Source of the DNA: Ga0074130 sp035565355
GTDB lineage: Bacteria; Pseudomonadota; Gammaproteobacteria; Burkholderiales; Rhodocyclaceae
Direction of reading: 5' to 3'
NCBI GenBank assembly: GCA_035565355.1
Contig: DATMSM010000085.1
Span: 1 to 41,633, forward strand
DNA: 41,633 bases
Shown: positions 1 through 7,607 of the stretch, one piece after another
How the letters are laid out: every line of letters begins with the position of its first letter
How positions within the stretch are numbered: position 1 is the stretch's first letter
Translations under genes and position numbers: made by a program
The notes under the pieces: model-generated
What the model saw: the letters and a program-made list of their open reading frames with translations, nothing else
Database searches by the model: none
Told to the model about the DNA's origin: nothing

Positions 1-396
1 CATATCGCCCGCGCCGCGCTCGACGCCATCGCCCTGCAATGCGCCGACGTGCTCCAGGCCATGCAGCAGGACGCGCCGACACCGCTCACCGAATTGCGGG
101 TGGACGGCGGCGCGGCCAGAAATGATCTCCTGATGCAAAGGCAGGCCGACCTGCTCGGCGTGCCGGTAGTAAGGCCGCAGCAGACCGAGACCACGGCCCT
201 CGGCGCCGCCTATCTGGCCGGTCTGGGCTGCGGCCTGTGGCCGGACAAATCGCTCATTGCCGCGCACTGGCAGGAAGACAAGCGCTTCGAGCCGCGCCTG
301 TCGTCGGCGCAGCGTGCAGACGCGCTGCAAGCCTGGCAGCATGCAGTGCGCCATGCCATCGCCTGGTCGGAACCCGATCGGGCCGATATCGTCTGA
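1..396 (+). CDS. glpK: glycerol kinase, C-terminal part (cut by window edge)
   Basis: The reading frame is open from base 1 to the TGA at 394-396 and gives the last 131 residues of a FGGY-family sugar kinase. Seen directly: the stretch VDGGAARNDLLMQ followed by QADLLGVPVVRP and TTALGAAYLAGL, which matches the C-terminal actin-like lobe of glycerol kinase (second nucleotide-binding region). Family knowledge: the enzyme phosphorylates glycerol to sn-glycerol 3-phosphate in the cytoplasm. The N-terminal lobe lies outside the window, so substrate residues cannot be inspected. Other FGGY kinases share this lobe, but the Gly-Trp-poor tail and the TETTALGAA wording fit GlpK best. Confidence 0.88.
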   Translation, partial: HIARAALDAIALQCADVLQAMQQDAPTPLTELRVDGGAARNDLLMQRQADLLGVPVVRPQQTETTALGAAYLAGLGCGLWPDKSLIAAHWQEDKRFEPRLSSAQRADALQAWQHAVRHAIAWSEPDRADIV

Positions 397-530
397 GCAT
401 GATCTGGCTCAAATTCCTCTCGCCACCACCGTCTAAGCTGGGAACGGTGGTTGCGGTAACGACGTCCCACCCATCCCAGCACGATGCACAGAAACTCCGT
501 TAGCCCACTGTCCAGCCCAAAGGAGACACC

Positions 531-1010
531 ATGAGCATTCGCATTCTTTCCGCCAGCCCCGTCGCCGTTCTTCTGGCCGCGCTTTCGCTGCCTGCCGCAG
601 CCCTGACCTGTCCGCCCGGAGAAAAGGCGAGCGGAGAACCCGCACAGTGCATGAAACGGGAAGCCGCCAAGCCGCAGCTCGACGTCGAGAAGTACAACGG
701 CGCCCAGAAGGCGCAGGCTCAAGCCTGCAACAAGGCCAATGCCGCCCATGCCGCCATCGTCGCCGCCGGCGATGAAATCACCCGCCTCAATACCAACCTC
801 AATGCCGCCCAGCACGACGTGCAGGAAGCCGCCAAGGGCCCGGCCAAGGACGCCGCCAAGGCCAAGGTCGCCGACCTCAAGGCCAAGCGCAAGGTCGAGC
901 AGCAGAAGCTGGAGCAGGCCCAGGCCGACGAACTCGCGGGCGACAAGGAGTACCGCAAGGCCGCCAGACAGGGCAAGAAGGAAAAGGTCGAAGCGCTCGA
1001 CTGTCTCTAA
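531..1010 (+). CDS. small exported coiled-coil protein, function unknown
   Basis: A 159-residue product preceded by a clear ribosome site (AAAGGAG, about 7 bases before ATG 531). Residues 1-25 form a Sec signal peptide ending near LPAAALT. The mature part is rich in Ala, Lys and Gln, with four cysteines (near residues 27, 40, 66 and the penultimate residue 158). A long charged helix, probably coiled coil, runs from about residue 70 to 150. I do not recognise the family. The layout suggests a periplasmic protein that may be held by disulfides. It stands alone, followed directly by a strong terminator, so it is probably a single-gene transcript. Confidence 0.75.
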   Translation: MSIRILSASPVAVLLAALSLPAAALTCPPGEKASGEPAQCMKREAAKPQLDVEKYNGAQKAQAQACNKANAAHAAIVAAGDEITRLNTNLNAAQHDVQEAAKGPAKDAAKAKVADLKAKRKVEQQKLEQAQADELAGDKEYRKAARQGKKEKVEALDCL

Positions 1011-1040
1011 GCCCCTCCGGCTCCTTTAACGTGCCTCAAC

Positions 1041-1067
1041 AAAAAGCGCCCTGCGGGGCGCTTTTTG
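1041..1067 (+). terminator. rho-independent terminator after the small exported protein
   Basis: An A-tract, the stem AAAAGCGCC / GGCGCTTTT around a CTGC-type loop, and a T-run together form a classic intrinsic terminator 30 bases after the stop codon at 1010. The A-tract on the other side would also let it work on the minus strand. Confidence 0.85.
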
Positions 1068-1130
1068 TTATGTCTGCAAGAGTATGGGGCGCGCTATGAT
1101 CGGCCGCTTCCGACGACCTGCCCCAAACTC

Positions 1131-2096
1131 GTGAGCAACATCGCCCGCTTTCACCCCCGCAATCGCCATCAGGGCCGCTACGACTTTGATCTGTTGCTCG
1201 CGGCTTATCCGGCATTGCAGGCCTTTGTGCGCGCCAATGCTTACGCAGACGAGAGCATAGACTTTGCCGACCCGCAGGCCGTGCGCGCACTCAATGCTGC
1301 CCTGCTGGCGCTGCATTACGGCATCAAGGACTGGAACATTCCGCCCCAGTACCTGTGCCCGCCCATCCCCAGCCGCGCCGACTATGTGCACCATCTGGCC
1401 GATCTGCTGGCGGGGGACAAGAAAGGGAATGTGCCAACAGGCAGTTCAGTGCGCCTGCTCGATATCGGCACCGGCGCCAACTGCATCTACCCGCTGATTG
1501 CCCAGTGCGAATACGGCTGGCAGGTGGTCGGCAGCGATATCGATGCCGGCGCACTGGCGAGTGCGCAAGCCATCCTAGCTGCCAACGGCATCCCCGCCGC
1601 GCAGATCGAACTGCGTTTGCAAAGTGAGCGCAATGCCATTTTCAAAGGCGTGGTGAAAAGTGGCGAGCGCTTTCACCTGACCCTGTGCAACCCGCCCTTT
1701 CACGCCTCCATGGCCGAAGCGCAAGCCGGCACCCGGCGCAAGGTCGGCAATCTGGAGAAGGTGGCCCAGGCAGCACCGCTCAAGCGTAAGGACAAGGGCG
1801 CAGAAGCAGTCGCGCTCAACTTCGGCGGCCAGGCCAACGAACTGGTCTGCCCCGGCGGTGAAGAAGGCTTCATCCTGCGCATGATAGAAGAGAGCGCTCG
1901 CATCCCACAGCAGTGCCTGTGGTTCACTTCGCTGGTATCCAAGGCCGCGACGCTGCCGGCCCTGTCACGCGCGCTGCATCGCGTGGGCGTGGCGCAAAGT
2001 CAGCTGATCAAGATGAAGCACGGACAGAAGGAGAGCCGCGTACTGGCCTGGACGTTTCTGAATAAGCAGCAGCAGGGTGAGCGGCTGCGCCCCTAA
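1131..2096 (+). CDS. rlmF: 23S rRNA (adenine(1618)-N(6))-methyltransferase RlmF
   Basis: This is an SAM-dependent methyltransferase that modifies A1618 of 23S rRNA. Seen directly: the N-terminal signature RFHPRNRHQGRYD, the SAM-binding loop LLDIGTGANCIYPL, and the catalytic N6-adenine motif NPPFH, all in the order known for RlmF (YbiN). The open frame extends back to a TTG at 1065, but that codon lies in the T-run of the preceding terminator. The GTG at 1131 puts the family signature seven residues in and gives 321 residues, close to the usual length. No strong ribosome site is visible before it, so the start is likely rather than certain. Confidence 0.93.
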   Translation: MSNIARFHPRNRHQGRYDFDLLLAAYPALQAFVRANAYADESIDFADPQAVRALNAALLALHYGIKDWNIPPQYLCPPIPSRADYVHHLADLLAGDKKGNVPTGSSVRLLDIGTGANCIYPLIAQCEYGWQVVGSDIDAGALASAQAILAANGIPAAQIELRLQSERNAIFKGVVKSGERFHLTLCNPPFHASMAEAQAGTRRKVGNLEKVAQAAPLKRKDKGAEAVALNFGGQANELVCPGGEEGFILRMIEESARIPQQCLWFTSLVSKAATLPALSRALHRVGVAQSQLIKMKHGQKESRVLAWTFLNKQQQGERLRP

Positions 2097-2275
2097 TCGT
2101 TCGTCATCAAGCAATTCGGAGCAGCCTCTTTCAGCGCCGTTCTGGCATAGTAAGTGGCGCAGAAAACCCCGCTGCCCTGCCCCTCTGTAGCCAGTAGCTC
2201 GACACAACAAGTTCCCGCACCACTGCTTGACTGCCTGAAGCGCGAGCAGCCATCCAGGAAACCTCAAGGCCAGCC

Positions 2276-2896
2276 ATGAGCAAAACGGATACGGTGACAC
2301 CCACATTGCACATCGAAAGCCGCATTCTGATGATTCGTGCTCAGAAGGTGATGATCGATGCCGACCTTGCCACGCTTTACGGGGTGCCGACCAAGCGCCT
2401 GAATGAGCAAGTAAAACGTAATAGCGAGCGTTTCCCGGCGGATTTCATGTTCCAGCTTACGCCCGACGAGAAAGCCGAGGTGGTCGCAAATTGCGACCAC
2501 CTCGCCAAGCTCAAATTCTCGAAGGCCTTACCCTTCGCCTTCACGGAACATGGCGCAATTCAGGCCGCCAACGTGCTCAACTCGGCGCAAGCCATCGAAA
2601 TGGGCGTGTATGTGGTGCGCGCCTTTGTGCCCTTGCGCGAAGTACTGAGCAGCAGCCGAGAACTGGCAGCCAAGCTGGATGCACTGGAACAGAAGACAGA
2701 GCTTTTATCCCTGCAGCACGAGACTTTTGCGGGCAATACACGGGCCCAGTTGAAACAGGTCTTCGAGGCGCTACGTCAGCTGATGACCCCGCCCGATGTG
2801 CCCAAACGACCTATCGGCTTTGTACAAGAGGATGAGAGGAAGAAGGGGGCAATTGATTGTTGTGATTGCAAATATTACATCCTGCCGCTAGCCTAG
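2276..2896 (+). CDS. ORF6N domain-containing DNA-binding protein
   Basis: A 206-residue protein whose first 110 or so residues match the ORF6N domain of phage and chromosomal regulators: IESRILMIRAQKVMIDADLA, LYGVPTKRLNEQVKRN, ERFPADFMFQLT, and FTEHGAIQAANVL. A helical segment follows (about residues 125-180). Relatives usually end shortly after the RPIGF motif. Here that motif (about 181-185) is followed by a further tail of roughly 20 residues with C-C-x-C and ending YYILPLA. This suggests the original stop was lost where the AT-rich DNA begins. The domain is often mobile and linked to phage regulation or toxin-antitoxin-like genes; its job here is unknown. Confidence 0.8.
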   Translation: MSKTDTVTPTLHIESRILMIRAQKVMIDADLATLYGVPTKRLNEQVKRNSERFPADFMFQLTPDEKAEVVANCDHLAKLKFSKALPFAFTEHGAIQAANVLNSAQAIEMGVYVVRAFVPLREVLSSSRELAAKLDALEQKTELLSLQHETFAGNTRAQLKQVFEALRQLMTPPDVPKRPIGFVQEDERKKGAIDCCDCKYYILPLA

Positions 2897-2941
2897 CAAA
2901 ATCACTTTACTTACCGTTTGGACGAAAGCCGTTATATGGCT

Positions 2942-3964
2942 ATGAAAAATATCTTGGCTCTGGTTGCGACCTTACTTCTTTCCTCATCTTTGCTTGGTGC
3001 CCCCCACCCGGCAAAGGTGGCAGATGAGCAATTGGCAAAAAAAATTGAATACCTAGAAGAGAACATCAAAGAGACTCGAAGGGATCAATTGAACTACAAA
3101 ATAGAGAAAGACTTACTCAAGGAGGCCTACACATCAAGTCTTACGACTCTAAACTTGGTGATCACTTTTGGACTAGCGATAGCTGCGTTTTTTGGATACC
3201 AAGGTTTAAAAGATATCAACAAGGTAAAAAGTGATTATCAAGAAGAGTTAGGGCAAATTCGCCAACTACGGCAAGAGATAGAAATAAGCCAGAGAGAAAT
3301 CACCGAAGCCCAGAATAAATCAGCGGCAGAGTTGGAACGCTTATCGGAATACAACAAGACTCAAGATAGGCGTATTCAAATATTGGAAGTACAAGAGAAG
3401 GCGCTCAACCTACTTAAAACCGGGAATCCAATCCGAGCACTGGAATACTGTGCCGCAGGTTTAGACATTGAGCCCGACAATATTCTATTGCTTGATATTA
3501 AACGTAGCGCTCTTGGCAAACTTCACCGGTACAACGATGCTAAAGAGATAGCAGAAAAAATTTGTGAACTGGACCCCAGCAACATCCCCGCGATAACAAA
3601 CCTACTGGAATACATGTTAATTACCAATGACATCGCTAGGTATGATGCACTTATAGACGCCAAGGGTGCGGCGGTAAAAACGTTAAATGAAGGCCTAAAT
3701 GCTGCCTATCTGATTGCCCTACGGCATTATGTTGCTAATGAGTTTGCACAGGTCAAACAGGCAGTCCTTGAGGCTATAACCCCATTGGATGAAACCATGT
3801 CCGCCAGGCTGGAAAATTGGTCATTCCAAGAGCTAGAGTGGTTGCTAGGCCACCAGTCTGAAAGCAACGGAAAGAAAATACTAGAGAGCTTTGTCGGCTT
3901 TCTTAAAGGCCAAAAGAACAAGACTACTTTAGCGCTGGAGCTAGACGCGATACCAACACCCTAG
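2942..3964 (+). CDS. membrane-anchored coiled-coil/TPR protein, probably acquired
   Basis: A 340-residue product with no recognised family name. The start at ATG 2942 gives a signal-like hydrophobic N-terminus (MKNILALVATLL). ATG 2936 and TTG 2918 are in-frame alternatives. A second hydrophobic segment lies at about residues 68-88 (LNLVITFGLAIAAFFGY). Then comes a Glu/Gln-rich coiled coil (about 90-150) and tetratricopeptide-like helices (about 150-260: ALNLLKTGNPIRALEYCAAG and LDIEPDN). Base use is visibly more AT-rich than the neighbours, with codons such as AAA, ATA and TTA that are rare elsewhere in the window. This supports horizontal transfer. It may scaffold a protein complex at the inner membrane. 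Confidence 0.7.
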   Translation: MKNILALVATLLLSSSLLGAPHPAKVADEQLAKKIEYLEENIKETRRDQLNYKIEKDLLKEAYTSSLTTLNLVITFGLAIAAFFGYQGLKDINKVKSDYQEELGQIRQLRQEIEISQREITEAQNKSAAELERLSEYNKTQDRRIQILEVQEKALNLLKTGNPIRALEYCAAGLDIEPDNILLLDIKRSALGKLHRYNDAKEIAEKICELDPSNIPAITNLLEYMLITNDIARYDALIDAKGAAVKTLNEGLNAAYLIALRHYVANEFAQVKQAVLEAITPLDETMSARLENWSFQELEWLLGHQSESNGKKILESFVGFLKGQKNKTTLALELDAIPTP

Positions 3965-4028
3965 GAGCAATGATCGCCTTAAGAAGCATAGCTTGCCCCC
4001 CTCTAACCCCATACTGCAACGCAGCATT

Positions 4029-4034
4029 TATAAT
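4029..4034 (+). promoter_or_regulatory. possible -10 box for isocitrate dehydrogenase
   Basis: A perfect TATAAT hexamer sits 44 bases before ATG 4078, in the gap after the AT-rich gene. I see no good -35 box at 16-18 bases upstream, and AT-rich DNA raises the chance of a false match. Confidence 0.35.
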
Positions 4035-4077
4035 CTCGTTTCCGCAAAAAACCTAGTGATCACGGAGACGAAGGACC

Positions 4078-6300
4078 ATGAGCGACGCCAAAATCATCTA
4101 TACCCTCACCGACGAGGCCCCGGCGCTTGCCACGCGTTCGCTCCTGCCCATCATCCAGGCCTTTACCAAGGGCACGGGCATCTCGGTTGAAACCCGCGAC
4201 ATTTCGCTGTCCGGCCGGGTCATCGCCCAGTTTGCGGATAGGCTGAAGCCCGAGCAGCGCGTTGGCGACCATCTCAAGGAACTGGGCGAGCTGGCGACGA
4301 AGCCGGAAGCCAACATCATCAAGCTGCCGAATATCAGCGCCTCGATTCCCCAGCTCAAGGCCACCATCGCCGAGCTGCAGGCTAAGGGCTACGACCTGCC
4401 GGACTATCCGGAAACCCCGGCCAACGACGCCGAGAAGGACATCAAGGCGCGCTACGACCGCGTCAAGGGCAGCGCCGTGAACCCGGTGCTGCGCGAAGGC
4501 AACTCCGACCGCCGCGCGCCGCCTTCGGTCAAGGGCTATGCGCGCAAGAACCCGCACAAGATGGGCGCCTGGAGCGCCGACTCCAAGACCCATGTCGCCC
4601 ATATGGACGGCGGCGATTTCTTCGGCAATGAAAAGTCGGCCACGCTGGCCAAGGCCGGCAGCCTAAAGATCGAACTCGTCGGCGCCGACGGCAAGACCAC
4701 AGTGCTCAAGGACAGCGTCAAGGTGCAGGCCGGTGAAGTCGTCGATGCGACCTTTATGAGCAAGGCCGCGCTGCGCGACTTCTACGCCGCCGCGGTTGAA
4801 GACGCCAAGGCCCGGGGCGTGCTGTTTTCGCTGCATCTCAAGGCGACCATGATGAAGGTCTCCGACCCCATCCTCTTCGGCCACGCCGTGTCCGTCTTCT
4901 ACGCGCCGGTGCTGGAAAAGCACGGCACCTCGCTAGCTGGCATCGGCTTCGACCCGAATAACGGTATCGGCGATCTCTACGCCAAGCTCGACAAGCTGCC
5001 CGAGCTGCAGCGCGCCGCCATCGAGGCCGACATCGCCGCTCTCTACGCACAGCGTCCGGCGCTGGCCATGGTGAACTCGGACAAGGGCATCACCAATCTG
5101 CATGTGCCCAGCGATGTGATCGTCGATGCGTCCATGCCGGCGATGATCCGCGACTCGGGCAAGATGTGGAACGCCCAGGGCGAGCTGCAGGACACCAAGG
5201 CGGTGATTCCGGACCGCTGCTATGCCGGCATCTATGAAGTGGTGATCGCCGACTGCAAGAAGAACGGCGCTTTTGATCCCAAGACCATGGGCACGGTGCC
5301 CAATGTCGGCCTGATGGCCCAGGCGGCCGAGGAATACGGCTCGCACGACAAGACCTTCGAGATCCCCGCCGACGGCACGGTGCGCGTGACGGATCAGGAC
5401 GGCGCAGTGATCTTTGAACATCAGGTGCAGGCCGGCGACATCTGGCGCATGTGCCAGGTCAAGGACGCGCCGATCCGCGACTGGGTCAAGCTGGCCGTGA
5501 ACCGCGCCCGCCTCTCCAACACGCCGGCCGTGTTCTGGCTGGACGAAACCCGCGCCCACGATGCGCAGCTGATCGCCAAGGTCAAGGCCTATCTGCCGGA
5601 GCACGATACCAACGGCCTGACGCTTGAGATCCTTTCGCCGGTGAAGGCGATCCAGTACTCCATCGACCGCATCCGCAAGGGCCAGGACACCATCTCGGTC
5701 ACCGGCAATGTGCTGCGCGACTACCTGACCGATCTCTTCCCCATCATGGAACTGGGCACCAGCGCCAAGATGCTATCCATCGTGCCGTTGATGAACGGCG
5801 GCGGCCTGTTTGAAACCGGCGCCGGCGGTTCGGCGCCCAAGCACGTGCAGCAGTTCGTCGAAGACAGCCACCTGCGCTGGGACTCGCTGGGCGAGTTCCT
5901 GGCGCTGGCCGCTTCCTTCGAGCATCTCGGCGACACCACCAATCACGCCAAGGCCAAGGTCTTTGCCAAGACCCTGGATCAGGCCAATGCGCGCTTCCTC
6001 GACGAGAACCGTTCGCCCGGCCGCAAGGTCGGCGAGTTCGACGTGCGCGGCAGCCATTTCTACCTGGCGCTGTACTGGGCCGAAGCATTGGCTGCGCAGA
6101 GCGAAGACAAGGAACTGCAGGCGCGCTTTGCGCCGCTGGCCAAGTCGCTGAAGGACAACGAGGCCAAGATCATCGGCGAGATCATCGCCTCCGGCGGCAA
6201 GCCGGCCGATCTCGGCGGCTACTACCGCACCGACGACAGCAAGGCCAACGCGCTGTTGCGCCCGAGCGCCACCTTCAATAGCGCGCTGGCAGCGCTGTAA
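4078..6300 (+). CDS. icd: NADP-dependent isocitrate dehydrogenase, monomeric type
   Basis: A 740-residue protein, the usual size of the monomeric (IDH-II) class, which is unrelated in architecture to the dimeric 45-kDa Icd. It converts isocitrate to 2-oxoglutarate and CO2, making NADPH in the cytoplasm. Seen directly: IIYTLTDEAPALAT at the N-terminus, NPVLREGNSDRRAP (about residues 136-149, phosphate/substrate loop), GDFFGNEKS, and GTVPNVGLMAQAAEEYGSHD with WLDETRAHD (cofactor half). A ribosome site (GGAGACGAAGGACC) precedes ATG 4078. It appears to be transcribed alone and ends at a strong terminator. Codon use is typical of the host, unlike the gene before it. Confidence 0.97.
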   Translation: MSDAKIIYTLTDEAPALATRSLLPIIQAFTKGTGISVETRDISLSGRVIAQFADRLKPEQRVGDHLKELGELATKPEANIIKLPNISASIPQLKATIAELQAKGYDLPDYPETPANDAEKDIKARYDRVKGSAVNPVLREGNSDRRAPPSVKGYARKNPHKMGAWSADSKTHVAHMDGGDFFGNEKSATLAKAGSLKIELVGADGKTTVLKDSVKVQAGEVVDATFMSKAALRDFYAAAVEDAKARGVLFSLHLKATMMKVSDPILFGHAVSVFYAPVLEKHGTSLAGIGFDPNNGIGDLYAKLDKLPELQRAAIEADIAALYAQRPALAMVNSDKGITNLHVPSDVIVDASMPAMIRDSGKMWNAQGELQDTKAVIPDRCYAGIYEVVIADCKKNGAFDPKTMGTVPNVGLMAQAAEEYGSHDKTFEIPADGTVRVTDQDGAVIFEHQVQAGDIWRMCQVKDAPIRDWVKLAVNRARLSNTPAVFWLDETRAHDAQLIAKVKAYLPEHDTNGLTLEILSPVKAIQYSIDRIRKGQDTISVTGNVLRDYLTDLFPIMELGTSAKMLSIVPLMNGGGLFETGAGGSAPKHVQQFVEDSHLRWDSLGEFLALAASFEHLGDTTNHAKAKVFAKTLDQANARFLDENRSPGRKVGEFDVRGSHFYLALYWAEALAAQSEDKELQARFAPLAKSLKDNEAKIIGEIIASGGKPADLGGYYRTDDSKANALLRPSATFNSALAAL

Positions 6301-6318
6301 GCCGCAGCATCAGGCAAA

Positions 6319-6349
6319 CAAAAAGGGCTCCCGTCGGGAGCCCTTTTTC
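6319..6349. terminator. bidirectional intrinsic terminator between icd and the formate dehydrogenase operon
   Basis: The arms AAAAAGGGCTCCC and GGGAGCCCTTTTT pair around a short GTC loop, with an A-tract on one side and a T-tract on the other. It lies between convergent genes and can serve both strands. Confidence 0.88.
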
Positions 6350-6367
6350 ATTACTCTTGCGCCGCGT

Positions 6368-6721
6368 TTACTTCTTGGCGGGCTGCGGCGCCTTGTCGCC
6401 GGCCTCCGGCGGCTTGGTTCCCGTCGCTGCGCCGCCGGGCATGATGGACTGCGGCACCGGTTGCACGTAAACGAAGGGGCCCGGATCCTCGCACTTGCCC
6501 AGGCTGCCCGGCTCGGCGGGCTTGCCGCTCTGCTTGCGGTAACGCTCCGCAACCTGATTCTGCGACTTGCACAGCTGGAAGGCCGCGACCTTGTCGCCAT
6601 GCGCGGTCTTGGCCTTGGCCTCGGCGGCCTTGGCTTTGGCCGCGTCGTCGGGCGGCGGCAGCTTGGCGAAAACGCCGGTGCTGAACAGTAGCGCGAGGCA
6701 GAGACTGAGTTTTTTCATCAT
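6368..6721 (-). CDS. small exported protein at the end of the fdh operon
   Basis: A 117-residue product whose start (ATG at 6721, or the adjacent ATG at 6718) is fixed by GGAGG 4-8 bases upstream. Residues 1-20 are a signal peptide (KKLSLCLALLFSTGVFA). The mature chain is Ala/Lys-rich, with two cysteines in FQLCKSQNQ and GKCEDPGP, and a Pro-rich tail. I recognise no family. It is the last gene of the formate dehydrogenase operon, 11 bases beyond the lipoprotein gene, and ends before the shared terminator. A periplasmic role near the dehydrogenase is possible but unproven. Confidence 0.7.
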   Translation of the reverse strand: MMKKLSLCLALLFSTGVFAKLPPPDDAAKAKAAEAKAKTAHGDKVAAFQLCKSQNQVAERYRKQSGKPAEPGSLGKCEDPGPFVYVQPVPQSIMPGGAATGTKPPEAGDKAPQPAKK

Positions 6722-6732
6722 ATATCCTCCGC

Positions 6733-6945
6733 TCATTGGCTGCGCTTGTATTCGTTCTGGTTCTGGCCACGCGCGCGGATATCCTTCTCCCACTGCGCCT
6801 TGTCGCCATTCCAGGGGGCGGCGTCATAGGGCCGTGCATCCGCCTTGCCGTGATATTTGCCCTGCTCATAGACTATCGTCTGCGGATATTCACCACAGGC
6901 CGCGAGCAGCAGTGCCAGCGCACCGGGGATCAATAAGGCTTTCAT
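6733..6945 (-). CDS. small lipoprotein of the fdh operon
   Basis: A 70-residue product with a lipobox (LLLAAC, lipidated Cys about residue 17), so it should be attached to a membrane after signal peptidase II cleavage. The mature part contains YPQTIVYEQGKYHGKAD and WNGDKAQWEKDIRARGQNQ, and is rich in Asp, Lys and Trp. The ATG overlaps the TGA stop of the iron-sulfur subunit gene (TGATG), with GGGAGG upstream, so translation is probably coupled. A GTG one codon earlier is also possible. Function unknown; the coupling points to a role with the periplasmic formate dehydrogenase. Confidence 0.75.
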   Translation of the reverse strand: MKALLIPGALALLLAACGEYPQTIVYEQGKYHGKADARPYDAAPWNGDKAQWEKDIRARGQNQNEYKRSQ

Positions 6946-7583
6946 CACTTGCCTCCCTTCTTGTCCGTACCTTTGCCGGGCTCATCCTTGGGGAAGTCGC
7001 CCTTGCCGTAGGCGGTGGACCAGCCCCACAGTTCGCCACCCTTGCCGCGCGTCAGCGAGCGCTGGCGGAAGATGTCGGCAATCACATCGGCGTCGCCGCC
7101 GAGTAGCGCCTTGGTCGAGCACATCTCGGCGCACAGCGGCAGCTTGCCTTCGGCGAGTCGGTTCTTGCCGTACTTCTCGAACTCTTCCGGCGAGTTGTCG
7201 GCTTCAGGACCACCGGCGCAGAAGGTGCACTTGTCCATCTTGCCGCGCTGGCCGAAGGCGCCGTTCTGCGGATACTGCGGCGCGCCGAAGGGGCAGGCGT
7301 AGAAGCAGTAGCCGCAGCCTATGCACAGGTCCTTGTCGTGCAGCACCACGCCTTCTTCGGTGTGATAGAAGCAGTCGACCGGACACACGGCCATGCACGG
7401 CGCGTCGGTACAGTGCATACAGGCGACCGAGACCGACTTTTCACCGGGCTGGCCGTCACCGATGGTGACGACGCGACGGCGGTTGATGCCCCAGGGCACC
7501 TCGTGCTCGTTCTTGCAGGCCGTGACGCAGCCGTTGCACTCGATGCAACGCTCGGAGTCACAGAGGAATTTCATGCGGGCCAT
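6945..7583 (-). CDS. fdhB: formate dehydrogenase iron-sulfur (beta) subunit
   Basis: A 212-residue ferredoxin-type electron-transfer subunit. Four cysteine groups are visible: C13-x2-C16-x2-C19-x3-C23; C55, C58, C63, C67; C87-x2-C90-x2-C93-x3-C97; and C119, C122, C151, C155. This fits four [4Fe-4S] clusters carrying electrons from the molybdenum subunit to cytochrome b. The protein lacks the C-terminal membrane helix of the E. coli FdnH subunit and ends in a Lys/Gly-rich tail, so anchoring should depend on the gamma subunit. AAGGAG precedes ATG 7583. It lies 24 bases after the catalytic-subunit gene in the same operon. Confidence 0.94.
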   Translation of the reverse strand: MARMKFLCDSERCIECNGCVTACKNEHEVPWGINRRRVVTIGDGQPGEKSVSVACMHCTDAPCMAVCPVDCFYHTEEGVVLHDKDLCIGCGYCFYACPFGAPQYPQNGAFGQRGKMDKCTFCAGGPEADNSPEEFEKYGKNRLAEGKLPLCAEMCSTKALLGGDADVIADIFRQRSLTRGKGGELWGWSTAYGKGDFPKDEPGKGTDKKGGK

Positions 7584-7607
7584 GATGTCTCTCCTTGGTT
7601 CTTCTCG

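Noticed and set aside
1065..1130. N-terminal extension of RlmF from a TTG
   Set aside because: The TTG lies in the T-run of the preceding terminator, and family sequence begins only after GTG 1131.
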